Below are positions 30,704 to 40,774 of a DNA stretch of 64,000 nt, one piece after another. The notes below the pieces were generated by a model. It was not told the DNA's origin. It ran no database searches and saw only the letters and a program-made list of their open reading frames with translations. Source of the DNA: Arthrobacter sp. Hiyo4 (lineage in GTDB: Bacteria; Actinomycetota; Actinomycetes; Actinomycetales; Micrococcaceae); the NCBI GenBank assembly GCA_002370555.1, contig AP014718.1, positions 248,001-312,000 of the forward strand, written 5' to 3'. The position numbers and the translations under genes were made by a program. Positions within the stretch are counted from its first letter, which is position 1. Every line of letters starts with the position of its first letter.

Positions 30704-30767
30704 GAGTTTTTGTCCAGGTAATGCGCGCAAAACGACTGGCGAAGTCCCAATACGTGGACAAAAACTC
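30704..30767. repeat. 13-bp perfect inverted repeat around 38 bp
   Basis: GAGTTTTTGTCCA (30704-30716) and TGGACAAAAACTC (30755-30767) match perfectly. They sit just before the HhH-GPD glycosylase gene. Arms this AT-rich are rare here. It could be a regulator site pair, a fold-back leader, or the trace of a small mobile element; no target-site duplication is obvious. Confidence 0.55.
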
Positions 30768-30800
30768 CGGGTCATGACGCGGGCCGCGGGAGGTGGAAAG

Positions 30801-31385
30801 ATGAGGGCCATGGAACTGCACATCACCGGTGACCCGGCCGCCGATCAACTGCTGACCGATGACGCGTTTGCGTTGCTGACAGGCATGCTGCTGGACCAGC
30901 AGGTGACGATGGAGTCCGCCTTCGCCGGGCCGGAGAAGATCCGGGCCCGGATCGGGTCCATCGACCCGGCCGCGGTGGCCGCGTACGAACCCCAGGCTTT
31001 AGTCGACGTGTTCAAGGAACGGCCCGCGGTGCACCGGTTCCCCGGCTCGATGGCGGGACGCGTCCAGGTGCTCGCCGAGACGGTCCAGCATGACTGGGAC
31101 GGCGACGCGACACTCATCTGGACCAAAGGCGATCCCGACGGCCCGGAGGTGCTGCGCCGGCTGCAGGCACTGCCGGGGTTCGGGGAACAGAAAGCGAAGA
31201 TCTTCCTTGCGCTTTTGGGGAAGCAGCGCGGGCTGAACGCCCCCGGCTGGCGTGAGGCCGCCGGCCACTACGGCCAGGAGGATGCCTTCCTTTCGGTTGC
31301 CGACATCGTGAGTCCCGAATCGCTCGCGAAGGTGCGGGCCAGCAAGCAGGCAGCAAAAGCGGCGGCCAAGGCTGCCAAAGGCTGA
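30801..31385 (+). CDS. HhH-GPD family DNA glycosylase-like protein
   Basis: 194 residues from ATG 30801 (MRAMELHITGDPAAD), preceded by GGGAGGTGG; ATG 30810 is the alternative. Contains FALLTGMLLDQQVTMESAF and the helix-hairpin-helix LQALPGFGEQKAKIFLALLG. It ends in a lysine/alanine-rich tail (SKQAAKAAAKAAKG) that may bind DNA. This matches the small actinobacterial HhH-GPD base-excision family. It lacks the FeS cysteines of Nth and MutY. Substrate is not known. Confidence 0.8.
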   Translation: MRAMELHITGDPAADQLLTDDAFALLTGMLLDQQVTMESAFAGPEKIRARIGSIDPAAVAAYEPQALVDVFKERPAVHRFPGSMAGRVQVLAETVQHDWDGDATLIWTKGDPDGPEVLRRLQALPGFGEQKAKIFLALLGKQRGLNAPGWREAAGHYGQEDAFLSVADIVSPESLAKVRASKQAAKAAAKAAKG

Positions 31386-31397
31386 CTGCTCAAGGCA

Positions 31398-31739
31398 GTG
31401 ACCATGAACGATGTGGCGCGCGTCGCCGGCCTCCTGGAGCGCGGCGTTCCGTTCGACGCCGTCTTCGGGCTGAACGACGCCCTCGCCCTGGGCGCCATGC
31501 ACGACCTGCTCGTCTGTGGCGTGAAGGCGCCCCAGGACGTTGCCGTGGCGGGCTTTGACGACATCGACGAGGCACGGTTCGCCTCGCCGTCGCTCACCAC
31601 CGTGTCTCCCGGCATGGACGAGATTGCGGAACGGTCCGTCGGGCTGCTGATCGACCGGGTTAACGGGCTGGAAGCGAGGGAAGACGGTGTGCAATCGGAG
31701 GCGGGCTTTGACCTGAAAATCCGGGATTCGGCGCCCTGA
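31398..31739 (+). pseudogene. LacI-family regulator with its centre deleted
   Basis: GTG at 31398 gives MTMNDVARVAG, the exact opening of a LacI-type helix-turn-helix. It then jumps in frame to LLERGVPFDAVFGLNDALAL, VAVAGFDDIDEARFASPSLT and TTVSPGMDEIAERSVGLLID, which are the last third of a LacI effector domain. The recognition helix, hinge and most of the sugar-binding core (about 200 or more residues) are missing. It cannot bind DNA as a normal LacI protein. It starts 12 bp after the glycosylase stop. Confidence 0.8.
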
Positions 31740-31853
31740 GGGCTGCCGCCGGACTATCGTTGGCTGCAACAGTCGTGCGCGGGGGCGTGTTGCTCCCGTG
31801 CGTCAGCAAGCAATGTAAGTTCGGGCCCATCACACCAGACGAGGCGGACATCC

Positions 31854-34110
31854 ATGAAGGCTCCAGACCAGCAGCACGCTCCAATTTTCGGAACACCGGT
31901 TCCACCGGACAATGGTGATGACGCCGGTCAGGAGCCGGTGGACCGGCACCTGCTCCAACGCCTCGCGGACGCCCACGGCGTGGGCACCTCGTTCCACGGC
32001 TGGGACGGGCTGCCGCACAGCGTGGCCCCGGAAACCCTGACCAAGGTTCTGGCGGCGCTGGGCGTCCCGGCCCACACGAACCAGCTGGTCGAGGCTGCCC
32101 TGGCCGAGACGGAGGTGGCGCCATGGCGGCGGATGCTGCCGCCCGCCGTCGTGGTCCAGCAGGGCCAAACCGCGCTGGTTCCGGTCCACGTCAAAGACGG
32201 CGCCACGGCCCGCCTGAGGGTTGTGCTGGAGGCCGGCGCGGGCGGGCCCGTGGCTGCCGTCCAGCAGGACGTCTGGGTGCCACCCCAGGACGTTGATGGC
32301 GTGGCCACCGGCCGGGCCACCTTCTCCGTGCCGGAGGGGTTGCCGCTGGGCTGGCACACACTGCACGCAGAGTCCGACGGCGTCACAGCCGAGGGCGCGC
32401 TGGTGGTGGTTCCGGCGCGGCTCACCACCGCCGATTCCCTGGTGGAGCGCCGCGGGTGGGGCCTGGCAACCCAGCTCTACTCGGTGCGGTCCAAACGGTC
32501 CTGGGGGATCGGCGACTTCGCCGACCTCGCGGACCTGGCCACACTCAGCGGCGCCCGTGGCGCGGACTACGTGCTGGTCAACCCACTGCACGCCGCGGAA
32601 CCCGTGCCGCCGGTCCAGCCCTCGCCCTACTCGCCGTCCACGCGGCGCTTCTTCAACCCGCTGTACATCCGGGTGGAGGCCATCCCCGAAATCGCCTACC
32701 TGAAGCCGCGAAAGCGCGCAGCGGTGGACAGCCTGCAGGAGCAGGTCCAGGCCCTGAACAAGGACGGCGAACGGCTGGACCGGAACGCCGTATACGCCGC
32801 CAAGCTCCAGGCCCTGGAACTCCTGTATCACGCCCGGCGCTCGCCGGCGCGGCAGGCAGCGTTCGACGAATTCTGCCGGATCTCCGGCTCCGGGCTGGAT
32901 GACTTTGCCCTGTGGTCCGCCATCCGGGAAGACCTGGCACCGGACCATCCGCTGTGGGCCGACCCGGACTGCGCGCTGGGATCCCCTGAAGCGGAATCAC
33001 TCCGCGTGAAGCTGGCGGACAGGATCGGGTTCCACCGCTGGCTGCAGTGGATCTGTGACGAGCAGCTTGAGAACGCTCAGCAGGTGGCGCGCCGGGCGGG
33101 GATGCGGCTGGGCGTGGTGCACGATCTTGCCGTGGCGTGGACCTCAGCAGCGCCGACGCCTGGACCCTCCGGGGTGTCCTGGCGCCCGGGATCAGCGTGG
33201 GGGCGCCGCCGGACATGTACAACCAGCTGGGCCAGGACTGGAACCAGCCGCCGTGGCATCCGTCCCGCCTGGCGGAGGCCGGCTACGCGCCGTTCCGCAA
33301 CATGCTCTCCACCGTGCTCCGGCACGCCGGCGGCATCCGGGTGGACCACGTGCTGGGCCTGTTCCGCCTCTGGTGGGTGCCGGCCGGCAACTCCCCGCGC
33401 GACGGCGCCTATGTCACGTACGACCACGAAGCACTGATCGGTATCCTGGCGCTGGAGGCCCAGCGGGCTGGCGCGGTGGTGATCGGCGAGGACCTGGGAA
33501 CCTTCGAGCCGTGGGTGCGCGACTACCTCGCTGCCCGCGGCATCCTGGGCACGTCCATCCTCTGGTTCGAGAACGACGGCGATTCACCCCTGCCGCCGGA
33601 GCGGTACCGCACGCAGGCCCTCGCCAGCGTCAACACCCATGACCTGCCGCCCACCGCTGGCTACCTGGCGGGCGACCACGTGGCCCTCCGCAGCAGGCTG
33701 GGCCTCCTGGAACGCTCCGAGGCGGAGGAACGGGAGGAGCATGCGGCAACGCTCGAAAAGATGATGGGGCTGCTGCGGGAACGCGGCCTCCTGCCTGAGG
33801 GTGGGGGCACGTCCGGCGCCACGGCCGATGTGAACCACGGCAGCTCCGGCAGCGAGGAACGCACCATAGTGGCGCTGCACCGCCTGTTGGCCCAGACGCC
33901 GTCGGTCCTTCTTGGCGTGGCGCTGGTGGATGCCGTGGGGGAGCGTCGCGTGCAGAACCAGCCCGGCACCACCGAAGCGCTGTACCCGAACTGGCAGGTC
34001 CCGCTCGGCGGTCCGGATGGCAAGCCGGTGTTCATCGACGACCTTCCCGGCAATCCGCGGTTCAACGCCTTGCTGGGTGCCGTCTCTGAATCGCTGGGGA
34101 TCCCCGATGA
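31854..34110 (+). CDS. malQ: 4-alpha-glucanotransferase (amylomaltase)
   Basis: GH77 enzyme that disproportionates maltodextrins. The protein has the long N-terminal domain of actinobacterial MalQ (HLLQRLADAHGVGTSFHGWDG). The catalytic half follows: QLYSVRSKRSWGIGDFADLA, SPYSPSTRRFFNPLYI, MYNQLGQDWNQPPWHP, GGIRVDHVLGLFRLWWVP (the nucleophile Asp region), VVIGEDLGTFEPWVRDY (acid/base Glu) and SVNTHDLPPTAG. A missing G near 33135 and a missing C near 34103 must be added; the second gives the stop TGA at 34108-34110, overlapping the next start. Corrected length 752 residues. Confidence 0.93.
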
Positions 34111-34635
34111 CCGGCCGGCCCGTACTCGTGCTGGGAGGCACCGGCATGCTGGGCAGTCAGGTTGCCACGAGGTGGGCAACACCAGCCTGGTGGAGGCAGC
34201 CAGCCGTCCGGGCATCCGGCGGTTTGTCCTTACCAGCATCCTCACGTGCGACCAGACCCCGACGTTCCGCACTTCTGGCACAAGAAGCTGACCGAAGACA
34301 AGCTGGAGGAACTCGGTGTCCCGTTTGTGGCGCTTCGGCCTGGCGCGTTTCTGGACCAGGTCACCCGGTTCGGCGGCGACGCGTTCAGCAAAGGGAGGCT
34401 CAGTTGGATCGGATCGCCGCGGATCCCACTGACATTCGTTCTCACCTCCGACGTCGCCGGCTATCCAGCGGAGGCGCTTGACCTGCCGGACCTGGAGGGC
34501 CGGTGCATCGACATCGGTTGGGACCGGCCAGTGGCCACTCTCCAGCGGCAGTTCTTTGGCGAGCCGCCCACTGCCGAGCTCGCCATCCGACGGTTTGTCA
34601 CGGGCCTGGGGCAGGCCCGTCCGCTAGGCCCGTGA
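34107..34635 (+). pseudogene. NmrA/SDR-like gene with internal deletions
   Basis: The start overlaps the malQ stop (ATGA). It opens with the Rossmann motif RPVLVLGGTGMLGSQVA, then jumps out of frame to GNTSLVEAASRPGIRRFVLT and SILTCDQTP. After another break it continues HFWHKKLTEDKLEELGVPFV and LRPGAFLDQVTRFGGDAFSK. It ends GEPPTAELAIRRFVTGLG. Segments between these blocks that NmrA-like proteins carry (NADP-binding strands; the region after DIGWDRPV) are absent. Non-functional as it stands. Confidence 0.75.
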
Positions 34636-34671
34636 CAAAGCGGGACCCGTGACATGAGGCCCGCGCCGTGA

Positions 34672-37600
34672 CTAGCCCGCCGTAAGCACGTGGGTGACGT
34701 GGTCGTACCGGAAGGTGACCGGGCCGCCGTCGTGCGTGTAGGAGATGTTGCCGCCGTTGGGCACCCCGTCAGCCCCGTAGTTCTCGGCCCAGCCGCGGTC
34801 CAGCGCCGCCTTGAACTCATAGGTGCCTGCCGGGAGGGCCAGCGGGGACAGCTTCCACACCAGTGTGGCCGGGTCAAGGGTCAACTGGGCCTGGTCGCAG
34901 GCAGGATCCCAGTCTGCGGCGCAGCCGAGTTCGGTGTCCAGGCTGCCCGCAATGGCCACCGCCCCGGCTGTTGGGAGGCGTAGCCGGCGCTGAGGATGTG
35001 CGTGCTGTTGTCGTAGCGGAACGTCACCGCCCCACCGGGGTGGTCCAGCACGATGTTGCTTCCGTTGAGGACACCGCCGGCGCCGTAGTTCACCTCCCAA
35101 TTGCCGTTGAGCGCTGCCTTGTACTCATACTGGCCAGCCGGCAGGTCCACGGTGAGCCGCCAGATGTTATCCGCCGGGTCCAGGGTCATCATGGCCTGCG
35201 GGCAGGCAGGATCCCATTCATCGCAGTCCATCTGCAGGTTCAGATTCCCGGCAACAGCCACGGAATCGGGCTGCGGCGCCTCGCCTACGAACACGGTCCG
35301 CGGTTCGCTGACCACGCTGAAACCGGCCCGGTCATGCTGGCCCGGTACTGCACCGCTGTGCCGTCCGCAAGCCCGAGTGCCGCCAAGTCATCAGCCGCGG
35401 AGTACACCGGCGAGGAATCATCTGAGCCCACGGCCGTCCACTCTCCACCGGCCACGCTGCGCTCGAAGGTCACCACGTGGCTGGATTTTTCCGAATCGGC
35501 CGTGGCGCTGAGCTCCACGGAACCCTCCACGCTGCTGCCTTCGACGGGTTTCTGCAGGGTCAGGATCGGCGCGGGGACGGCGGCTGTCCGGAACGCGCTC
35601 GTGGATGTGTGGCCCCCGTTGTCCAGCACGGTGGCCCGGTACTCCAACGGGGTCCCGGTGTCCAGGGCTGCGACGTCATGGAACACCTGGTAGGGGGCAG
35701 TGTCGTCGGTGCCGATCGGTGCCCAGCCGCCGCCCGCCGTTTTCGCCTCGAAGGTGACCTCGTAGAACGAAGCACCGCCGATGTCGGCCGTTATCTTGAT
35801 CCGGCCATTGTCGGCGGGTGCCGCGGCAGGTTCCTGGAGTGCGACGGCGGGGCCGCCTTGGAGTGCGGAATGCGGCCCGAGGACTCGTAGACCACCGCGG
35901 ACAGCGGCGGGACGGTGACCGTCAGCTTTCCGTCCGCTGATGTTTTGGCTTCCGCGGCGGCGTCACCATAGATCCGGGTGTAGGTGCGCTTGTCCATGTA
36001 GGTGGGCACGTCCGCCGTCTGCGGCTGCTCGCTGTTGTTAAGGGCAACGACGTATTCGCGCTGGTCTTCGGAGTCCGTGCGGGAGAAGGCGTAAATTCCG
36101 GGACCATCGGAGGCGTAGCGGTGCTGGTGGGCGCCGTCGCGGAGGGCAGGGTGTTCCTTGGTCAGTGCGGCGAGCTGGCTGATCTTGGAGTACAGCGGGT
36201 GGCCGGCGTTGAAGTTGTCGGTGGCGTGTGTGGCGTCGGTTCCCAGCAGGTCGTCGTCGAGGTACTCCGGCACCTGGCTGGCGAACAGCGTCTGCCGGGC
36301 GTCCTGGTCCCCGCCCGGGCCCGTGAAGCCTTGCTCGTCGCCGTAGTAGATCACCGGGTTGCCGCGGGAGAAATACATCAGCTCGTGGGCCAGTTGGTCG
36401 CGGGCCACCTGCTCGGTGCCGGTCGAACCAGGGTTGTCGGCGGCGATGAAGCTGCCGATGCGGCCCATGTCGTGGTTGCCCAGGAAGGTTGGCAGTTGGT
36501 AGACGTTGGAATCGGCGTCGGTGTACCAGTCGTCGCCGGCGAAGAAGGTCTCCAGCGAGCGGGTGTCCTGGCTCTTGGACGCGAAATTCCGGGCCGCCTC
36601 CTGGAACGGGAAGTCCAGCACGGCCTGCATCTTGTTGCGGGTGGTGAACTGCGAGGTGAAGGACTTGGTGGTGTCGAAGACTTCGCCGAACATAAAGAAC
36701 TCGTCCTTGCCCTGCGTCTTGGCGTAGCTGAGGACCTCCGGCCCGAATTCCTGCCAGAACTCGTTGTTGACGTGCTTCATGGTGTCGATTCGGAAGCCGT
36801 CCACCCCGAAATCGCCGATCCAGGTCTTGTAGATCTCCTCCATGCCGTCTACCACTTTGGGGTTCTCGGTGAAGAGGTCATCCAGGCCGAAGAAGTCGCC
36901 GTAATAGGAGTCCTCGCCTTGGAAGGTGGTGTCGCCGCGGTTGTGGTACAGCGTGGGATCGTTCAGCCAGGCGGGAACTTTCAGATCCTCTTCGGCTTTA
37001 TCCAGCACGGGGACGTAGGGGAAGGACGTCTTGGCAGCAAGCTCCGGGAAGTCCTTGGACGCTGCGAAGTCGCGGTCGTCGAACTCCTCACCGGCCGCGG
37101 TCTTGTACGGCTTGGCGTCTTTGGAAACGTAGGTCTTGCGGGCGCCCTCCTCATAGCCGATCACGTCCGCGGTGTGGTTGGTGATGATGTCGAAGTACAC
37201 CTTCATGCCGCGCGAGTGGGCTTCGTCGATGAGGGCCTTCAACTCGTCGTTGGTTCCCAGATGGGGGTCGATCTGGGTGAAGTCGGTGATCCAGTAGCCG
37301 TGATATCCGGCTGAATTGTCTTCGGGCTGCACCGCCTTGTTCTTGAAGCTCGGGGTCAGCCAGATGGAGGTAGTGCCCAGGCCCTGGATGTAGTCGATCT
37401 TGTCCAGCAGGCCGGCCAGGTCTCCGCCGTTGTAGAAGCCTTTTTTGGTTGGATCGAAGCCGGACACCATGGGGTCGCTGCCCAGGCCGCCGTCGTCATT
37501 GGTTGTGTCACCGTTGCTGAAGCGGTCAGCCATCACAAAGTAGAAATTCTCGTCCGTCACGGGGGCTCGGAGGGAGTGAAGGGCCGACGACGGTCCCGGG

Positions 37601-37733
37601 TCTTTCGGCCCGGCGCCGCGTGCGCCGGGAGAACGGATGTGGAAGCAACTACGGCTGCGGCGAGCAGTCCCAGCCATGGCGTTATCGGATAGTTGAGGCG
37701 TTGGATTGAGCTTCTGCGGGTGCGTGTTTTCAC
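34672..37733 (-). CDS. secreted alpha-amylase/pullulanase-type glycoside hydrolase with two X25-like modules
   Basis: GH13 enzyme. A GTG start at 37733 gives VKTRTRRSSIQRLNY and a signal peptide (LGLLAAAVVASTSVLPAHA). The catalytic domain shows VYFDIITNHTADV, DGFRIDTMKHV (nucleophile Asp), FFMFGEVFD (acid/base Glu) and FLGNHDMGR (third acidic region). After a C-terminal beta-domain (SAVVYESSGR) come Ig-like stretches, then two copies of a module (CDEWDPACPQAMMTLDP; CAADWDPACDQAQLTLDP). Four single-base losses (near 37590, 35845, 35325, 34970). Corrected length 1021 residues. It faces malQ, so both serve starch use. Confidence 0.88.
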
Positions 37734-37869
37734 GTCAGGAGACCTTCCTGGTAGCGGCGATGCTGTTCAAGCTGCTGTGGGGATGCCGTTGTGGGGCGTC
37801 AGCTGGCTGTCAGATGTGCGGTTCACGCGGACAATCAGCGAAGCGACGGCCATGTGAACCACGGCACAC

Positions 37870-37885
37870 TGTAAGCGCTTGCACA
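37870..37885. promoter_or_regulatory. LacI/MalR-type operator upstream of the amylase gene
   Basis: TGTAAGCGCTTGCACA is a near-perfect dyad centred on AGCGCT, matching the TGYAAGCGCTTRCA form used by LacI-family carbohydrate repressors such as MalR. It lies 137 bp before the amylase start and in a 250 bp gap between divergent genes. The regulator is not in this window. Confidence 0.65.
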
Positions 37886-37989
37886 GAATAAATCCAGTCT
37901 TTTGGGTTGGGCTGGCAGCGGCTATCTTCGCGTACATTCAGAGGCGGGCAACGGTGCTCGGCGCCCATCAGTTTGTGGAAGGTGTACGC

Positions 37990-38814
37990 ATGTCAGCCAC
38001 TGAATTTCATGTTGAGTCCCTTTTGGGGATCGCTGAGCGGCTGCGCTCCGCCGGGTGCGTCTTCGCGGAGGAAGAAGCCCGGCTTCTCCTCGCTGCGGTG
38101 TCCGGCCCGGCCGAAATCGCCGCGGCGGTGGAGCAGCGCGTTGCCGGGTACCCGCTGGAGCACATCCTGGGCTGGGCCGAGTTCTGCGGACTCCGGATTG
38201 AGCTCGATGCCGGGGTTTTTGTTCCGCGCCGCCGCACTGGGCTCTTGGTGAATGAGGCCGCTGCCCTGCTCTCGGCGGACGCGAAGCGGGAGCACCTGGG
38301 TGGCGCGGAGCAGCCCGTTGTTGTGGACCTGTGTTGCGGGTCCGGTGCGGTGGGGCTGCCATCACCTTCCGGATTCCGGGGCTGGAGCTCCATGCGGCGG
38401 ACATTGACCCGGCTGCGGTGGCCTGCGCCCGCCGGAACATTGGCAGTGTGGGTGGTGAGGTCCACCAGGGCAACCTGTTTGAGGCGCTGCCGCCCGCCGT
38501 CAGGGGCGGATCAGTGTAATGGCTGTCAACGCCCCTATGTCCCCACCGGCGCCATCGAATCCATGCCGCACGAGGCACGCGAGCACGAACCGTTGTGGTC
38601 GCTCGACGGCGGCACTGACGGACTCGAGTTCCACCGCCGCGTCGCTGCAGAGGCCACCGAATGGCTGCGGCCCGGCGGGAATCTCATCATCGAAACCAGC
38701 GAGCGGCAGGCCGGAGGGACATCGTCGATCCTGGCGCATGCGGGCTTCGCGGTGAGGACCGTTCGCTCGGAAGAACTGGACGGCACCGCTGTAGTCGGAC
38801 GCGCCCGGCCTTAG
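37990..38814 (+). CDS. PrmC-like protein N5-glutamine methyltransferase, three frame breaks
   Basis: SAM-dependent methyltransferase. N-terminal helical domain (SLLGIAERLRSAGCVFAEEE), FVPRRRTGLLVNEAAALL, then the SAM-binding motif VVVDLCCGSGAVG, the acidic ADIDPAAVACARRNIG, and the catalytic-site variant VNAPYVPTG in place of the NPPY of PrmC. This variant marks the TIGR03704-type putative N5-glutamine methyltransferases. One-base losses near 38355, 38515 and 38535 must be repaired. Corrected length 275 residues. ATG at 37990 has a GGAAGGTG ribosome-binding site. Confidence 0.82.
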   Translation: MSATEFHVESLLGIAERLRSAGCVFAEEEARLLLAAVSGPAEIAAAVEQRVAGYPLEHILGWAEFCGLRIELDAGVFVPRRRTGLLVNEAAALLSADAKREHLGGAEQPVVVDLCCGSGAVGLPSPSGFRGWSSMRRTLTRLRWPAPAGTLAVWVVRSTRATCLRRCRPPSGADQCNGCQRPYVPTGAIESMPHEAREHEPLWSLDGGTDGLEFHRRVAAEATEWLRPGGNLIIETSERQAGGTSSILAHAGFAVRTVRSEELDGTAVVGRARP

Positions 38815-38829
38815 TAACGGGTACGCCGG

Positions 38830-39912
38830 CAGGTACCACTTCGTGCGGTGGAGCCGGTGGTGTCGCCGGTGGGTTGCGTGCGGGGTTGGTGGCGGCGTTC
38901 ATGACGGTGGCGAGGTGTTCGTATTGGTCGGTGGTGGCGAAGATCTCGAGGTGGTGGAGGCCGTGGCGGGGCTTGCGGATGAACGCGCCTTGGGTATGGC
39001 GGAGGGCTTCTTCGGTGGGTTCGGTGCCGTCGGCGTCGAGAGTGTCGGCCCAGCGCCGGGCGACACGGGCAAGGAAGTCGGGGTCAGCGGTGGCGGCGGT
39101 GTGGGTGAGGTCGTGTTCGATCCGGTCCAGGTTCTCGGCGGTGGTGTGGTGTTTGAGGCGGTCCAGGGTGGCGCTGATGATGGTCCCGGCGCGGGAGGAG
39201 ACCACGGGCCCGGATCCCGGGACGGGCCGAAGCGGGTCCAGGGATTCGGCGTCGTTGTCGGCGCTGGTCTCCGCGGGACCGCCGGTACAAGCGGGGGACA
39301 GGGCTGCGGCGAGGTGTTCCCTTAGCGGGGGTACCTGGTCTCCGGTGAGGGTGGGGGCGGGCAGGATGCTGTGGGCGAGGTGGATGCGTCGCTGGGATTC
39401 GCTGCGCCCGATCCGGAGCCGGAGGCGCAGGAATTCGGCGGTGTTTTTGCAGCCGTCATCGGCCGGTGACCGCAGAACAGTCCGGGTGCTCCCGGTGACT
39501 GGTCCCGAGGTTCCGGCGGTGGTCCGGCGGGCCAGGTGGCGTCCGTTTCGTTCAGGGTTTCGACGCCGTTGTCCCACCCTGTAATCCAGTCCCGGGTGGT
39601 GCGGCTTGTGGTTGCGGCGGCGGTGATGGCCTGCGTCCGGGTGCGGTCCACGGCGCCGGCGGCGAGGATTTGGAGGTAGTCCACGGTGCGGGAGAGCTCC
39701 TCGACCAGGCCGGCGAAATCGGAAGCCTCCACGTAGCCGGCCATCGCCAGCGTCCCGGGAGCGGACGCCGCGGCAGCGTTTACCGAGGCAATCGCCGCAG
39801 CCAGCCCGGCGTCGTTCGAAAGAACAGCGTCGTCCGACAGAACAGCCGCGGCAGCCGGAACGGCGGTGTTGCCGCCGCCGTTCGGAGCCAGCTGATCCTC
39901 CAGAGCTTCCAT
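38830..39912 (-). pseudogene. DUF222 (13E12-type) protein lacking its HNH nuclease end
   Basis: ATG at 39912 gives MEALEDQLAPNGGGN; the helical DUF222 domain follows (AGLVEELSRTVDYLQILAAG; NTAEFLRLRLRIGRSESQRR; DPDFLARVARRWADTLDADG; HHLEIFATTDQYEHLATVM). One base is missing near 39540. Full-length members end in an HNH endonuclease domain; here the frame runs out of family similarity at ATNPARNPPATPPAPP near 38830 and continues without a stop antisense to the PrmC-like gene. The HNH motif is absent, so the gene is 3'-truncated. The end coordinate marks loss of similarity. Confidence 0.72.
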
Positions 39913-40008
39913 AGGATTACTCTGCCGTGGGGGTACGACATTTTGCCCATTCTGCGGCCGTCGCCTCAAAATGGCCGCATGTCCGGTTACAGCTGATATG
40001 TTGCGCCA

Positions 40009-40625
40009 GTGGCCGGATACGCGGACGATGATTCCATGAGCGGAAAGTCCATGGGCCGAAAGCAGAGTCCAAACCGACGCCGGACCTGGATGATCGCTGC
40101 GGCGGCCGTTGCAGCGGTGGGTCTGGTGATTGGACTTGTGCTGTTCAAGCTTGGCTTCTCTTTGTGGACGTTAGGGTGGATGAACAGCTCCCGATCGTGG
40201 CCAGCAGTCCAGCGCAAGCACAGCCGATTCCGACTACACCCCTGGCGCCGACTCCGGCACCCACGCATGCAGGCCCGGTGCAGCTTGCTGTGGGTACGCT
40301 GATCAGCCATGAACACGCCACCACTGGAACTGTCCGGATCGTACAGCAGCCTGACGGCGTCAGGCTGCTCACGCTCGAAAACCTGGATACGTCCAATGGT
40401 CCGGATGTGCACGTCTGGTTAAGTGCCGCTCACGTGGTGGAAGGGACGGCCGGCTGGCATACCGCGGGCTCCGCAGATTACTACGACCTCGGCATGATTA
40501 AGGGAAATCAGGGCAATCAGGTCTACCGGATTCCCGCCGACGTTGACCTGTCGAAGTACCCGTCAGTTGACCTGTGGTGCGTTCAGTTCAGCGTGTCGTT
40601 CGGTGCTGCCGAGCTGGTCACCTGA
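40009..40625 (+). CDS. membrane-anchored DM13 domain protein
   Basis: Corrected length 205 residues, with one base missing near 40165. A short cytoplasmic start leads to one span (MIAAAAVAAVGLVIGLVLF). An Ala/Pro-rich linker (AQAQPIPTTPLAPTPAPTHA) is followed by the DM13 domain: GTLISHEHATTGTVRIVQQ, SNGPDVHVWLSAAH, YRIPADVDLSKYPSVDLWC. DM13 domains are thought to act in extracellular redox or metal-linked processes through the conserved cysteine seen here in DLWCVQFS. GTG start at 40009. Confidence 0.78.
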
Positions 40626-40654
40626 GACGGCATCCGGCCGTGGCCTGAGACGTG

Positions 40655-40705
40655 GCTGGCCGCCGCGTCCCCCAAGGAGCGCGGCGGCCAGCAACGACCA
40701 TTTTT
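40655..40705. terminator. bidirectional terminator between DM13 gene and YtxH-like gene
   Basis: GCTGGCCGCCGCG (40655-40667) and CGCGGCGGCCAGC (40680-40692) form a perfect 13-bp stem; ATTTTTA follows at 40700 for the plus-strand gene. It lies between convergent genes and can serve both. Nothing else is seen in 40626-40774. Confidence 0.8.
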
Positions 40706-40774
40706 AGCACAATTTCAACGTGGCTTCCGTGTCACACGGCGAATCCCGCGTAACGTCCCGGCAACGATCCCGGA

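Noticed and set aside
31854..34635. A malQ-NmrA fusion protein
   Set aside because: The read-through depends on a missing C at about 34103; with it, malQ stops at 34108-34110 in an ATGA overlap with the next gene.
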